Part shown: in pieces, positions 6,170 through 15,150 of the stretch
Layout: every line of letters starts with the position of its first letter
Numbering within the stretch: position 1 is the stretch's first letter
Assembly (NCBI GenBank): GCA_017446455.1
Contig: JAFSQV010000068.1
Span: 1-44,910, forward strand
Source: Paludibacteraceae bacterium
Lineage (GTDB): Bacteria; Bacteroidota; Bacteroidia; Bacteroidales; Paludibacteraceae
Direction of reading: 5' to 3'
Length of the DNA stretch: 44,910 nucleotides
Position numbers and translations under genes: made by a program
Notes under the pieces: model-generated
Seen by the model: only the letters and a program-made list of their open reading frames with translations
Database searches by the model: none
What the model was told of the DNA's origin: nothing

Positions 6170-7450
6170 ATGGCAAGCACCAGACAACAGATTATCGAGG
6201 AGCTCCAAAACCTCTTGAGTCAAGACGTGACGGAGATTAAAGAACAAGTGGATCAACTCAAGAATCGCTTCTACAAAGAGGCCGAAGAAGTCGAAGAAGA
6301 AGCGAAAGAGACAGAGGAAGCATTGGAGCAGCAATTCAAAGAATTGTTGACGGAGTATAAGACGCGCAAGGCGGAGATCACCGCAAAGGCTACGCAGGAG
6401 CTGCAGGCGAACCTGGAGCGTAAGAATGTGATCCTCGAGCAGATGAAAGCCATCGTGGAGTCCGGTGAGGCCGGTTTGGAAAACGAAGAGTGGAAGTCGG
6501 CTACGGAGCGCATGAAAGCGCTGCAGGCGGAGTGGAAAACTATCGGAGCCGTTCCTGCTCCCGAGGCGCAGAACATCCGTAAGGCATACCAGCGCTGCCA
6601 AGAGCAGTTCTATGACCTGGTGAAGATCAATATTGAGTTGCGCGACCTCGATTTCAAGAAGAACCTCGAGTTGAAGACCAAACTGTGCGAGGCAGCCGAG
6701 AAACTGCAGAACAACGAGAACATCGTTGAGGCTTCCCGCGCCTTGCAGCAGCTCCACGACGAGTGGGCAGAGATAGGACCTGTTGCCCGCGAACTGCGCG
6801 AGGAGATCTGGAATCGTTTCAAGACCGCTTCGTCGATCATCAATAAGAAACATCAGGCTTATTTCGATAATATCCACGCCAAAGAGAAAGAGAACCTCGA
6901 GCGCAAGCAAGCGTTGGTAGCCCAACTCACCGAACTCCTGAACAACGCGACAGAGCAAGCAAAGCAAGAAGGCGCTAAAGTGTGGGAAGAGACCACGAAG
7001 CAGGTGCAGGAGATTCAGGCTGAATGGCGTAAGATCGGTTTTGCCCCGAAGAAATTCAACCAGTCTATCTACGACCAATACCGCACCTTATGCGACGAGT
7101 TCTTCCAGGCGAAGAATGCGTATTTTAAGACCCGTCGTGAGGAGTGGAAAGCCCGTGCAGAGCAGCGCAAAGCGCGTGAAGAACAACGCAAAGCACGCGA
7201 AGAGCAGCGCAAGGCCCGTGCTGAACAACGTGCGGAGCACCGCGCAGAGCAACGCATCGCTAAGACCGAGGACCAACTGCTTCGCATCCGCGAGCGCCTG
7301 CGTCAAGAGATCAAGGTAGCAGAGAACAATATCCTCTTCTTTACCGCCAAATCAAAGACGGCCAATAAGTTAGTGGACGGTCTGCAGTCGAAGATCGATG
7401 AGCTCAAGAAGCAACTCGACGATATCAACAAACGTCTGGAGGAGGAATAA
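6170..7450 (+). CDS. DUF349 family coiled-coil protein
   Basis: A 426-residue, highly charged, helical protein with several DUF349 repeats, recognisable as QAEWKTIGAVPAPEAQNIRKAYQRC, LHDEWAEIGPVARELREEIWNRF and QAEWRKIGFAPKKFNQSIYDQY. An acidic coiled-coil N-terminus (EEVEEEAKETEEALEQQ) precedes them. Residues 325-360 hold a seven-residue repeat (KAREEQR and variants) encoded by 21-bp units at 7148-7231. The C-terminus is again coiled coil. The family is common in Bacteroidetes; its biochemical role is not settled. The stop codon shares one base with the ftsE start, so the two are translationally coupled. Confidence 0.92.
   Translation: MASTRQQIIEELQNLLSQDVTEIKEQVDQLKNRFYKEAEEVEEEAKETEEALEQQFKELLTEYKTRKAEITAKATQELQANLERKNVILEQMKAIVESGEAGLENEEWKSATERMKALQAEWKTIGAVPAPEAQNIRKAYQRCQEQFYDLVKINIELRDLDFKKNLELKTKLCEAAEKLQNNENIVEASRALQQLHDEWAEIGPVARELREEIWNRFKTASSIINKKHQAYFDNIHAKEKENLERKQALVAQLTELLNNATEQAKQEGAKVWEETTKQVQEIQAEWRKIGFAPKKFNQSIYDQYRTLCDEFFQAKNAYFKTRREEWKARAEQRKAREEQRKAREEQRKARAEQRAEHRAEQRIAKTEDQLLRIRERLRQEIKVAENNILFFTAKSKTANKLVDGLQSKIDELKKQLDDINKRLEEE
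7148..7231 (+). repeat. 21-bp tandem coding repeat in the DUF349 gene
   Basis: Four imperfect 21-base units each encode a KAR[A/E]EQR heptad, followed by a degenerate AEHRAEQR. Third-position differences between units show an old, protein-level repeat, consistent with an extended charged helix. Confidence 0.8.
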
Positions 7451-8112
7451 TGGCTGAACTGATCACATATACCAACGTAGAGGTTCGTCAGGCGGAGCAA
7501 GTCGTGTTGCGCAATGTCAATCTCCACGTGCAAAACGGCGAGATGATCTATCTGCTCGGTAAAGTAGGTAGCGGTAAGTCTTCGCTGATGAAGACTATCT
7601 ACGGCGCCCTGCCTATCGCAGCCGGCGAGGCGCGCGTGCTGGATTATGACATCGTGCATATCCGCCGCCGCAAACTGCCGTACCTCCGTCGCCGCTTAGG
7701 CATCATCTTCCAGGATTATAAACTGCTCACGGACCGCTCCGTGGAGGAGAACCTGCTCTTTGTGCTGCGTGCGACGGGTTGGAAGAACAAACAGCTCATG
7801 CATGATCATGTCTTTGAAGTGCTCAAACAAGTAGGCATGGAGACCAAGGCCTATAAGAAACCGCATGAGTTATCCGGAGGTGAGCAGCAGCGTGTCGTCA
7901 TTGCCCGTGCGCTCCTCAACACGCCGGAGATCATCCTCGCTGATGAACCGACGGGAAACCTGGATGGCGAGACGGGTCGCGAGATCATGGATTTGCTCTA
8001 TTCCATCAGTCAGGCCGGTATCACGGTCCTCATGTCCACGCATAATATCAACTGGCCGGAGTTATACCCGGGCCGTAAATGGCTCTTTGAGAATGGCGAA
8101 ATCCATCAATGA
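7450..8112 (+). CDS. ftsE: FtsE-like ABC transporter ATP-binding protein
   Basis: A 220-residue ABC ATPase. It has the Walker [10 protein letters not shown] (about 37-45), Q-loop IIFQDYKLL, signature LSGGEQQRV, Walker [13 protein letters not shown] and H-loop MSTHN. The order and the Q-loop text [23 protein letters not shown] fit FtsE, the ATPase that works with FtsX at the divisome to regulate cell-wall hydrolases. FtsX is not adjacent here; in Bacteroidetes ftsX often sits elsewhere. It overlaps the upstream DUF349 gene by 1 base and the downstream sufE gene by 20 bases. Confidence 0.88.
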   Translation: MAELITYTNVEVRQAEQVVLRNVNLHVQNGEMIYLLGKVGSGKSSLMKTIYGALPIAAGEARVLDYDIVHIRRRKLPYLRRRLGIIFQDYKLLTDRSVEENLLFVLRATGWKNKQLMHDHVFEVLKQVGMETKAYKKPHELSGGEQQRVVIARALLNTPEIILADEPTGNLDGETGREIMDLLYSISQAGITVLMSTHNINWPELYPGRKWLFENGEIHQ

Positions 8113-8521
8113 GATACAAGATGAGGTGATCGAAGAGTTCGAACTCTTTGAGAATTGGCTCGAGCGCTATCAACTCTTGGTCGATTATGCCAAAGAGCTG
8201 AAGAAGAATCCGCTTCCCGAGGCCGATAAGAACGACCGCAATAAGATTGACGGATGTCAGTCTATCGTGTGGTTTACCTGCGAACTCAAAGACGGAAAGT
8301 TGATGATGAAAGGGGATGCGGATGCCGTCTTGGTGAAAGGTATCGTAGCCCTTTTGCTGCACGTGCTGAACGACCACACGCCTGAGGAAATCATCAAGGC
8401 TGACCTCTATTTTATCGAACGGATAGGCTTGCGCGAGCACCTTAGTCCCACGCGTAGTAACGGCATAGCCGCGATGCTTAAACAGATTAAACTATACGCG
8501 CTCGCGTATCAAGCGAAATAA
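8093..8521 (+). CDS. sufE: SufE-like sulfur acceptor protein
   Basis: A 142-residue protein starting [16 protein letters not shown] at ATG 8093, inside the last codons of ftsE. The SufE core is clear: LKKNPLPEADKNDRNKIDGCQSIVWF with the sulfur-accepting Cys55, then GDADAVLVKGIVALLLHVLNDHTPEEI, and HLSPTRSNGIAAMLKQI. SufE takes persulfide sulfur from the cysteine desulfurase SufS and passes it to the Fe-S scaffold. No other suf genes are in the window. Its last 30 bases overlap, tail to tail, the end of aroK on the opposite strand. Confidence 0.93.
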   Translation: MAKSINEIQDEVIEEFELFENWLERYQLLVDYAKELKKNPLPEADKNDRNKIDGCQSIVWFTCELKDGKLMMKGDADAVLVKGIVALLLHVLNDHTPEEIIKADLYFIERIGLREHLSPTRSNGIAAMLKQIKLYALAYQAK

Positions 8522-9037
8522 CTCCTCTGCGATCCGTTCATCGGATTCTTCATCGCAGATTGTTACATCAAGAATATGATGAGCCTGGCTATAGAAAGGC
8601 TCGCGCGCTTCCAGTTGCGGCGCGATGAACGCCAGCAACTCTTCTTCTGTGCGCCCTTGTAACACCGGACGCTCGCTTAAGTCCGTCAGACTCAGGCGCT
8701 TGGCCAGGTGCTCGGGTTTCCAACGGATATAGATACTTGTGCCTAACTCGCGCAGACACTCCATATTATCTTCCCAACACGGATAGCCGCCGCCCGTAGC
8801 ATAGATGATATGCTCGAACGGAATCTGATCCGCGAGGTCTTCGACTACATATTTCTCTTTCTTGCGAAACTCCTCTAATCCGAAACGACGGATATACTCC
8901 GCAGTACTATAACCGTGAATCTGCTCGAAGGCATCGTCCAAATCCACGAAACGCCAGCCGAGTTTGTCGGCCAGCAGACGGCCGGCTGTAGTCTTACCGG
9001 CGCCCATATAACCTACTAAATAGATCGGAAGTTCCAT
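8492..9037 (-). CDS. aroK: Shikimate kinase
   Basis: A 181-residue P-loop kinase. The Walker A is YLVGYMGAGKTTAGRLLA near the N-terminus, then FVDLDDAFEQ (shikimate and magnesium site), FGLEEFRKKE and ATGGGYPCW, with a lid segment LSERPVLQG. It phosphorylates shikimate at O3 in the chorismate pathway, in the cytoplasm. Its start shares one base with the stop of the small upstream gene, so it ends a minus-strand run that includes ispF. Its last 30 bases overlap the end of sufE on the other strand. Confidence 0.95.
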   Translation of the reverse strand: MELPIYLVGYMGAGKTTAGRLLADKLGWRFVDLDDAFEQIHGYSTAEYIRRFGLEEFRKKEKYVVEDLADQIPFEHIIYATGGGYPCWEDNMECLRELGTSIYIRWKPEHLAKRLSLTDLSERPVLQGRTEEELLAFIAPQLEAREPFYSQAHHILDVTICDEESDERIAEELFRLIRERV

Positions 9038-9363
9038 CAGTATTCCCAGTTATCATTGTCTTTCCATACGATCCGGCCGTTCTCGATGGTCGCCAGCGGA
9101 AAGATGGACGGGGTAGGAGATTGCGGAATGGCGATGAGTTGCCCTTCCTTATTATAAACGCGCGCGCATGAAGAACACTGCGGCGCGCAGGCCGTGAGAA
9201 CGACCAGAATAGAGTCCGCTCCCTTGTATACCTCCATTTGCGTACTGTCTGTTAACGCGATGCGCTCGTACGCTCCGTCTTGATATACTACCTGCGGATT
9301 CCCGCCTACTTGAAACAAATCGGCGAGGATCGAAAGTCCTATTGCGAGAAGAAATCCTTTCAC
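9037..9363 (-). CDS. Small exported protein of unknown function, possibly DUF3256-related
   Basis: A 108-residue protein starting GTG at 9363, with a short N-terminal hydrophobic segment (GFLLAIGLSILADLF) that may be a signal. The middle (MEVYKGADSILVVLTACAPQCSSCARVYNKEG) resembles from memory the core of the Bacteroidetes DUF3256 proteins, but at roughly half their length; this is a weak match. The start codon lies inside a heptamer repeat array (9364-9384), so the true N-terminus is uncertain. It sits between ispF (17 bp upstream) and aroK (1-base overlap) in the same direction. Confidence 0.6.
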   Translation of the reverse strand: MKGFLLAIGLSILADLFQVGGNPQVVYQDGAYERIALTDSTQMEVYKGADSILVVLTACAPQCSSCARVYNKEGQLIAIPQSPTPSIFPLATIENGRIVWKDNDNWEY

Positions 9364-9384
9364 CTTTCAATTTTCCCCTTTCAA
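9364..9384. repeat. Heptamer tandem repeat between ispF and the small exported gene
   Basis: Three seven-base units, CTTTCAA-TTTTCCC-CTTTCAA. The ispF stop codon is formed within the array. Same class as the arrays at 40155, 41530 and 42753. Confidence 0.7.
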
Positions 9385-9869
9385 TTGATCAGCGCTACGG
9401 CATATGCCGCGATACCTTCTTCACGACCGACAAATCCCAAGTGCTCGGTAGTCGTCGCTTTGAGGCTTACTTGATTGGTTTGAACACCCATAACTTCCGC
9501 CAGACAAGCCTGCATGGCGTCGATATAGGGATTGAGTTTCGGGGCTTGCGCACAGATCGTGATGTCGCAATTCCCCAATTCATAGCCCGCTTCGCGGAGC
9601 ATAGCCATCACGCGGCGAAGAAGAATCTTCGAGTCAATACCCTCGTATTCGTTACCCTTCGTATCCGGGAAATGATAGCCGATATCCCGCATGGCTGCAG
9701 CGCCGAGCAGCGCATCGCATAGCGCGTGAATGACCACATCGGCATCGGAATGACCGAGCAGACCGCGCTCGCATGGCACCTCAATTCCCCCTAACCACAA
9801 TTTGCGGTCAGGGGAGAATTGATGGACATCAAATCCAAAGCCGATGCGCATGGAATTGTTACAATTCAT
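9381..9869 (-). CDS. ispF: 2-C-methyl-D-erythritol 2,4-cyclodiphosphate synthase
   Basis: A 162-residue IspF. It has GFGFDVHQF with the metal-binding Asp-x-His, GLLGHSDADVVIHALCDALLGA, DIGYHFPDT, and CAQAPKLNPYIDAM. It forms the cyclic diphosphate in the non-mevalonate isoprenoid pathway. Family members usually begin at MRIGFGYDVH, so ATG 9851 (six codons in) is an equally likely start; the first six codons contain a GAATTGT/ACAATTC dyad. It lies 15 bp downstream of porV on the same strand; no promoter was seen between them, so they may be cotranscribed. Confidence 0.95.
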   Translation of the reverse strand: MNCNNSMRIGFGFDVHQFSPDRKLWLGGIEVPCERGLLGHSDADVVIHALCDALLGAAAMRDIGYHFPDTKGNEYEGIDSKILLRRVMAMLREAGYELGNCDITICAQAPKLNPYIDAMQACLAEVMGVQTNQVSLKATTTEHLGFVGREEGIAAYAVALIN

Positions 9870-9884
9870 AGTCCAAAGGACTAT

Positions 9885-11129
9885 TTATTTTTTCTTTCTG
9901 TTATCCACAAGATCCTTGATACCTGCGAGGTCGAAGCCCAGCGTGAAGCGCATCGTCTGATCCAGCGGGTTGGTAGAAGCCAGACCTACGCAGTAGGATA
10001 CATCGAGCGTTACGATCGAGAGGTGGAAACCCGCACCGAAGGTGAGGTAGTTACGGTTACCTTTGTAGTAGTTCTCGTAGCTGTAACCGGCACGTGCAAA
10101 GAACTGCTTGTTGTAGCTATACTCGATACCTGCGCCCCAACGAACCTCGTTGAACTCCTCACGTGCACCGCCCGGAGCGTCTGCGAAAGACTGGAACCAA
10201 CCGCGGGCCGAAGAGATATTCGAGTAAGCACCTTCGCTCATCTTCCAAGTCTCTACATTGGACGGGTCAATCGGCGTACCATCGTCATTCCACAGTTCCG
10301 GATTAGCAGCCGTCTCTTTGGTCGTCTTGCTGGAGTAGCGGGTCGGTACCAACATCTTGTTGGTCTCGAGGGTAAAGGTCAGGAAGTTATACTTATCGCA
10401 CGGCAACTCATAGCTGATACCGAGGTTCATGCTGGCCGGGATGAAGTTACTGCGGTCATCTGCATAAGACATCTTACCGCCTAAGTTCTTCAAGGTGAAA
10501 CCTAAGCCGAAATGACTCGTACCCATCGGCAACTCAATCGGCTGACGATAGTACAGCGCGATGTCTGCTGCAGCCGTTACAGCCGGGTGCAGGTCAATCG
10601 AACTGCTCTGCGCATTCACGCCGTTGTTGAGGTCCGAGTAGAGCACGCGGATAGCCACAGACATTGAGACATACTCGTGCAACTTACGGAAATAACTCAG
10701 ATCGAGCGACCACTCATTCGGACGTACGTTCTGAATCACTGCTCCGCTGGGATCTGTCAATGCTACATCACCCATCGAGAAATACGTGAAGCTCGCGCCG
10801 ATACCGCCACCGAGGTCACCGAAGTTATAGAAACCTGCCAGATAAGCGAGGTCGATGTCACCTACCAGTTTACGCAACCACGGCGTGTAGTTTGCGGTGA
10901 TACCACCCTTCGAGTACATGTACGCATACTTGGCGGGGTTCCAGTACTGCGCGTTAAAATCAGCCTCCGTCGCCACACCGACATCACCTTGTCCGGCCGA
11001 ACGAGCATCCGGAGCAATAGACAGAGACGGCATCGCCGTGATCAATGGGTTCATCGTGTCATCTGCAGTCTGGGCACTCATCGTCATGGCGCATACCAAG
11101 GCTGCGAGAGAAAGAATTGTTTTTTTCAT
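9885..11129 (-). CDS. porV: PorV, type IX secretion system outer-membrane beta-barrel
   Basis: A 414-residue protein with a signal peptide (KKTILSLAALVCAMTMSAQ) and the PorV hallmarks: SLSIAPDARSAGQGDVGVATEADFNAQYWNPAKYAY near the N-terminus, alternating barrel strands, and a C-terminus ending MRFTLGFDLAGI. PorV (LptO) is a FadL-like barrel that takes cargo from the SprA translocon and presents it to PorU for removal of the sorting domain and attachment to A-LPS. It sits directly downstream of porU, the usual arrangement in Porphyromonas and relatives, separated by 127 bp that hold a perfect 16-bp palindrome and a 16-bp tandem repeat. Confidence 0.95.
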   Translation of the reverse strand: MKKTILSLAALVCAMTMSAQTADDTMNPLITAMPSLSIAPDARSAGQGDVGVATEADFNAQYWNPAKYAYMYSKGGITANYTPWLRKLVGDIDLAYLAGFYNFGDLGGGIGASFTYFSMGDVALTDPSGAVIQNVRPNEWSLDLSYFRKLHEYVSMSVAIRVLYSDLNNGVNAQSSSIDLHPAVTAAADIALYYRQPIELPMGTSHFGLGFTLKNLGGKMSYADDRSNFIPASMNLGISYELPCDKYNFLTFTLETNKMLVPTRYSSKTTKETAANPELWNDDGTPIDPSNVETWKMSEGAYSNISSARGWFQSFADAPGGAREEFNEVRWGAGIEYSYNKQFFARAGYSYENYYKGNRNYLTFGAGFHLSIVTLDVSYCVGLASTNPLDQTMRFTLGFDLAGIKDLVDNRKKK

Positions 11130-11167
11130 TTGTTGTTATTTTGTTGTTTGTTTGTATTCTATGTAGT

Positions 11168-11183
11168 CCTAGGTCGACCTAGG
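11168..11183. promoter_or_regulatory. Perfect 16-bp palindrome upstream of porV
   Basis: CCTAGGTCGACCTAGG is exactly self-complementary and lies 39 bp upstream of the porV start. It could be an operator or the tip of a cruciform; no -7/-33 pair is clear here. Confidence 0.45.
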
Positions 11184-11227
11184 TAATCCTATATTAATTT
11201 TCAGCGATTTGCTTCATAGGCTCACTC

Positions 11228-11259
11228 ATTCACTAATTCGTTAATTCACTAATTCGTTA
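11228..11259. repeat. Two perfect 16-bp tandem repeats at the end of porU
   Basis: ATTCACTAATTCGTTA occurs twice, head to tail (11228-11243 and 11244-11259). The second copy supplies the porU stop codon. Confidence 0.75.
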
Positions 11260-14200
11260 TCTTGTTACAATGATTTTTCCGGAGGAAACGCTGTATCCGC
11301 TACTTGCGGACTTGATACGCACGCTATATACGTATACGCCTGCCGTCAGGCCTAAATCGGCCAGATTGATCTGTACGCGATCCGGATTCTGTTGGGTATG
11401 ACTCCAAATCATTTGCCCGCTCGTGTTATACAGATAGACTTCCGTCTGCAGCAACTCATCCGGCTGGTCGTAGTTGACTACTAAGTTGAGTACGCCTGCT
11501 GCCTGAACCGGGTTGGGGTAGGTGGTGATGGAGTAGATAGACGGGTCTAAGCCGGCTTCTACGATGAAGTTCAACACCTGCGTCGTACTGTTGTTCAGCA
11601 GGTCCCATGCGCGGAACATCAGGCTGTGCGGACCATTCGGTAGGGTCTCCATCAGGTAACTGACTTGTCCGGCTTGGTAACTGTTGTTCGCCGCTGTGAA
11701 ATACTCGTTAAGCGTGTAGGTCTGCTTCGCATTGTCATCGATGATCAGCATCAAGTCATGTCCGATACCTGCGCCCGCGGTGTTGATACCGTTCTCGTCG
11801 TATAGGTCGGCAAAGAACCGCGGCGTCTCATAGGTCTTATCGCCGTCTTTGAAGACCGGCGTGTTCAGATAGATGTGCATCTGCGGACCTACGGTGTCCT
11901 GTATCAGATACGAACCCGTTCCGCCGATGGTAAAGTCCTCGAAATGACCTACCGCCTCAACGGTCTCCGTCTCATCCGCCGTACGGGCATAATAGACGAT
12001 GCGGCCGTTGCCGTAGTTATAGCGGATATCCTTGGGTACCATGAACGTGTACTCGAAGCGCCCGTCTTTCACGGCTGTAGAACCGGAGAAGAGCATGTTC
12101 GGATAGTCTTTGTAACTCACCACTTTGGGATCTCCGCCGGTATTATCGTTGTCGCGCGTCGGGATGTCTTGGATCTTATCATATACGGCGATATCCACTT
12201 CACCGTTGAAGTCTTCTACTATCAATTGGTCCTCATCTACGATACTTCCCTTCACCTGTTGTACGCTGAGCGCGTTGAGGGTGTCGATATTCGTTTCGGT
12301 TTGTATCTGATACTCTGTGGGGAAGTTCAGTCGCAAAGCCGGATCGCCTAACAGCACATACGGTAAGCGGTTCATCTCGCTCTTGGCTGCCCGCTTATTC
12401 TTACCGGCAGCGATCGCCTCGCCGAGCGTAGCGTCATAATGGAACGGCGTCTCGTGCTTGAACAACTCGGCGCACACCGCCCGGTTGATCTCGTTGTTCT
12501 GCGTTGCATACACCGTACGTGTAGCAGCCAGAATACCGACCGCACCGCCGTTCGGATTCAGCACGCAGGCTTCGGCTGCACAACGGCGACCGGAGTCAAA
12601 CTGCGCAAAGTTACAGGTCGCGAACAGCCAGAAACCGAGGTTCGTATTACGCATGTTCTCGATATCCTTGAGGTTCAAGATGGACTCGTTGGTGATGGCG
12701 TTATAACCGCCGTGACCGGAGTAGTCGAAGAAGAGCACACCGCTCTTGAGCAAGTTCTCCACGCGGTTCTTGGCCAGCGGATAACTCTCGCCGTTAGCGT
12801 TCACCTCTTGCGGGTAGGCATCCAGGAAAATCTTATGAATCACGAAGTCCGGATTTGCCAGACGAATCATCTCGGCGCTTATCTCCGATGTCTCGGTATG
12901 CGTGCCGCCTTCTCCGTCGTCCGCCAGATACATCAACTGCGTCTTCCACTTGCCCGCCTGCTCATTGTTCATATAACGAATGAGTTTGTCTACCACCTCA
13001 CGGGCTTCGGTAAGGTTGTTTATCGGCAGACGACCTACGCCGATCTCCATCGTACCGGTGTTGTCGTTCTCGCCTTCTTTATCCTCGAGAAAACCGAAAT
13101 AGTCATCGGTCGCATAGGCGTTCACCTCATTCACGGAGTTCTTTGCCTCGTAGGTCAGCAAGAGCGAAGTACCCGAGTTGGGCAACAGCTTGCGGTTGTC
13201 GAACGTACCGTGACCCATGAGCAATAACCACCGCGGCTTGGCGATGCCATTCCCGTCTGCACGGTCATACAGCATCTTCATCAGCCAGCGGTAAGCGGTT
13301 GCATCCGGGGTACCCGACGAGAACTCGTTATATACCTGTTGGTCGGTCACTACCGCCCAAGTGATACCTTGTTTCTGCTCGTGCGCTTTCGCCAAGTCGG
13401 TCGATACCGCTTCGTAGCCTTCCGGACAGATAATGACGTAGTCAATATTCTTCAGCGCGTGCAGGTTTTGGTTCTCCACATTGCCCACAACCTGTGCACT
13501 CACCCAAGAATTACCTTGCGGATCAACGGCTACGTACTCGCGTACGCCCTCTTCTTGCGAACCAACCCACAGCATCGTGTCGTTCACCATCGTGGTCGGC
13601 ATACGTTGTATGTGCGCCAAGTCCGTGATATCCCAGATCTGCGTAGCAGAAGTAGCGTTATTGAGATGGAAACGAACCGGCTCATAGGAACGGTAGTTGC
13701 TGTTCGTGCGAACCGGCATCCAACTGCCGCGCATCTTCAGCTCCGTCGGAGTAGTCATCTCGATATAGTTGAGCCATCCCAACGCACCTGCGGTACTATT
13801 GGAGAAAGTCAGTTGTACCTGCTGCTTGTCCGCCGCCGTGGTCGCCACCATACTTAGCGAGCCTACGCACGCGAAGGTATAGAAATCCGGGTAAGGCTTG
13901 ATAGAGATAGAGCCGGTATTGCCGTTGAAGTTACAACGGAAAGTCGAGTTGATCTTCGAATAACCGGCTACATCGATATACGCGCGACTCGACTCACCCT
14001 CGATTGCATTCGGCGTCGAAAAAGTGAACGTACGTTTCTGGTTCGCATTGAACTGCTCGCCGTAGAACTCGCGTCCGCCGCCCGATACACCGCTGCGGTC
14101 AATCAGGTTCAGCGAGTCTTTCTCGTGTACCTGGTAGTTCGGATATTGGTAGATATCGATCGCATCATAATCGGCTATCGGTTCTGCCGTCGTCGGCGCC

Positions 14201-14610
14201 AGCAGCTCGCCGGTATCGTCGCTCAGCAGGTAGTAGCCGTAGTTAGAGTAGGGATTGCGGGTATGCGTGAAGCGCGAACCGTCGAATGTCCAACGTATAG
14301 GACCTTGTACCCAGAAGAGCACATAGTCATCGCCCACATATACCGGCACTTGCGGAAGGTCATCTATCTTGGTTTTCGAGAAGTCTTGTACCAGCATCGC
14401 GCCGCCGTAGCCATACACGCGCAACTGCGTAGGCTCGATACCTGCGCTACGTAATTGACTGAACGTCATGCGACATACGCCGCTCTCGCTCACGCGAATC
14501 TTCACCCAATGCCCGTTCGCCAAAACCGACTCATCGGTATACGAGTGAATACCCGCCATCAGCGGAAGGCACATCGCCATGAAAAGTACTATCGATAGAA
14601 TCTTTCTCAT
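11257..14610 (-). CDS. porU: PorU, type IX secretion system C25-family sortase
   Basis: An 1117-residue protein with a signal peptide (ILSIVLFMAMCLPLMAG), a long beta-rich N-terminal region, a gingipain-type (C25) caspase-like domain at about 390-760, and Ig-like and C-terminal modules. The catalytic His633 (DYSGHGGYN) and Cys666 (LFATCNFAQFD) are 33 residues apart, as I recall for the Porphyromonas enzyme. The last 75 residues look like a T9SS C-terminal domain (SITTYPNPVQAAG, then GVYVYSVRI and SSGKIIVTR). PorU cleaves this domain from cargo and joins it to A-LPS at the cell surface, with PorV. Its start overlaps the FAH-like gene by 4 bases, so both belong to the operon started by the promoter at 15151-15182. 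Confidence 0.95.
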   Translation of the reverse strand: MRKILSIVLFMAMCLPLMAGIHSYTDESVLANGHWVKIRVSESGVCRMTFSQLRSAGIEPTQLRVYGYGGAMLVQDFSKTKIDDLPQVPVYVGDDYVLFWVQGPIRWTFDGSRFTHTRNPYSNYGYYLLSDDTGELLAPTTAEPIADYDAIDIYQYPNYQVHEKDSLNLIDRSGVSGGGREFYGEQFNANQKRTFTFSTPNAIEGESSRAYIDVAGYSKINSTFRCNFNGNTGSISIKPYPDFYTFACVGSLSMVATTAADKQQVQLTFSNSTAGALGWLNYIEMTTPTELKMRGSWMPVRTNSNYRSYEPVRFHLNNATSATQIWDITDLAHIQRMPTTMVNDTMLWVGSQEEGVREYVAVDPQGNSWVSAQVVGNVENQNLHALKNIDYVIICPEGYEAVSTDLAKAHEQKQGITWAVVTDQQVYNEFSSGTPDATAYRWLMKMLYDRADGNGIAKPRWLLLMGHGTFDNRKLLPNSGTSLLLTYEAKNSVNEVNAYATDDYFGFLEDKEGENDNTGTMEIGVGRLPINNLTEAREVVDKLIRYMNNEQAGKWKTQLMYLADDGEGGTHTETSEISAEMIRLANPDFVIHKIFLDAYPQEVNANGESYPLAKNRVENLLKSGVLFFDYSGHGGYNAITNESILNLKDIENMRNTNLGFWLFATCNFAQFDSGRRCAAEACVLNPNGGAVGILAATRTVYATQNNEINRAVCAELFKHETPFHYDATLGEAIAAGKNKRAAKSEMNRLPYVLLGDPALRLNFPTEYQIQTETNIDTLNALSVQQVKGSIVDEDQLIVEDFNGEVDIAVYDKIQDIPTRDNDNTGGDPKVVSYKDYPNMLFSGSTAVKDGRFEYTFMVPKDIRYNYGNGRIVYYARTADETETVEAVGHFEDFTIGGTGSYLIQDTVGPQMHIYLNTPVFKDGDKTYETPRFFADLYDENGINTAGAGIGHDLMLIIDDNAKQTYTLNEYFTAANNSYQAGQVSYLMETLPNGPHSLMFRAWDLLNNSTTQVLNFIVEAGLDPSIYSITTYPNPVQAAGVLNLVVNYDQPDELLQTEVYLYNTSGQMIWSHTQQNPDRVQINLADLGLTAGVYVYSVRIKSASSGYSVSSGKIIVTR

Positions 14611-15134
14611 TTAATTTTGCAATATAATTTCTCTTCTCCGTCGATTTCTATGCGGATGATCTCTTCTTTTGCTACCGGCCTCGGAGCCTGTTTGGCTTGG
14701 ATATAAATCAAATCCCCTTGCCGAATGGTCATCACCTTACTGGCTCTCGCAATCGCCTCTTGAGGCGTCATCAGCCATTCTTTCACTCCTTCATTCTTTA
14801 ACTCTTTCAGTCCATCCAGCCATTCTCCGATTGCCAGCGAGTAGTCGAAAGCCAGGGCTTCTGTCCAAGGCCGACCGGCTTTCTCTGCCTCTCGCGCCAA
14901 GTCCATTGCGATGAAGTCCGCTCCGGGAGCTACAGCGTCGTAGTAACGGTCTGCGAACTTAGGAGCGATCTCTTTTCCCAAACGGCTCACGCGCAAAATC
15001 ATGCATTCTGTCACCCCCAATTCCTTCGTCCATTCCGGCATGAATAGCGGCTTACGACCGTTCAGTAGACAGGAGTCGCCCTTGAGCACCATCTCGCTTT
15101 CTTCCCCTCGATATATAAAGCCGATAATCTTCAT
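14607..15134 (-). CDS. Shortened FAH-family (fumarylacetoacetate hydrolase-like) protein, probably not catalytic
   Basis: A 175-residue protein. ATG 15134 is preferred; the only longer in-frame start is TTG, two codons upstream. It follows the FAH-fold pattern of Bacteroidetes homologues: a first strand MKIIGF, LLNGRKPLFMPEW, LRVSRLGKEIAPKFADRYYDAVAPGADFIAMDLAREAEKAGRPW, FDYSLAIGEWL, and a final RQGDLIYI. Typical members have about 200 residues with a metal-binding E-x-E where this one has TECM, and a GTP-x-G loop near the end that is missing here. I infer a decayed or repurposed family member. It starts about 10 bases after the predicted transcription start and overlaps porU by 4 bases. Confidence 0.75.
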   Translation of the reverse strand: MKIIGFIYRGEESEMVLKGDSCLLNGRKPLFMPEWTKELGVTECMILRVSRLGKEIAPKFADRYYDAVAPGADFIAMDLAREAEKAGRPWTEALAFDYSLAIGEWLDGLKELKNEGVKEWLMTPQEAIARASKVMTIRQGDLIYIQAKQAPRPVAKEEIIRIEIDGEEKLYCKIK

Positions 15135-15150
15135 TCGCAAAAATCGGGCG

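Noticed and set aside
6086-7078. Long open frame antisense to the DUF349 gene
   Set aside because: It arises from the complement of Glu/Lys/Gln-rich codons (Leu/Phe-rich product) and has no independent start signal or family match.
11228-11259. Tandem 16-mers as an attachment site
   Set aside because: The copies are adjacent with nothing between them and no integrase is in the window.
12439-13227. Long open frame antisense to porU
   Set aside because: Basic, His/Arg/Val-rich product typical of a shadow frame; porU on the other strand is well supported.
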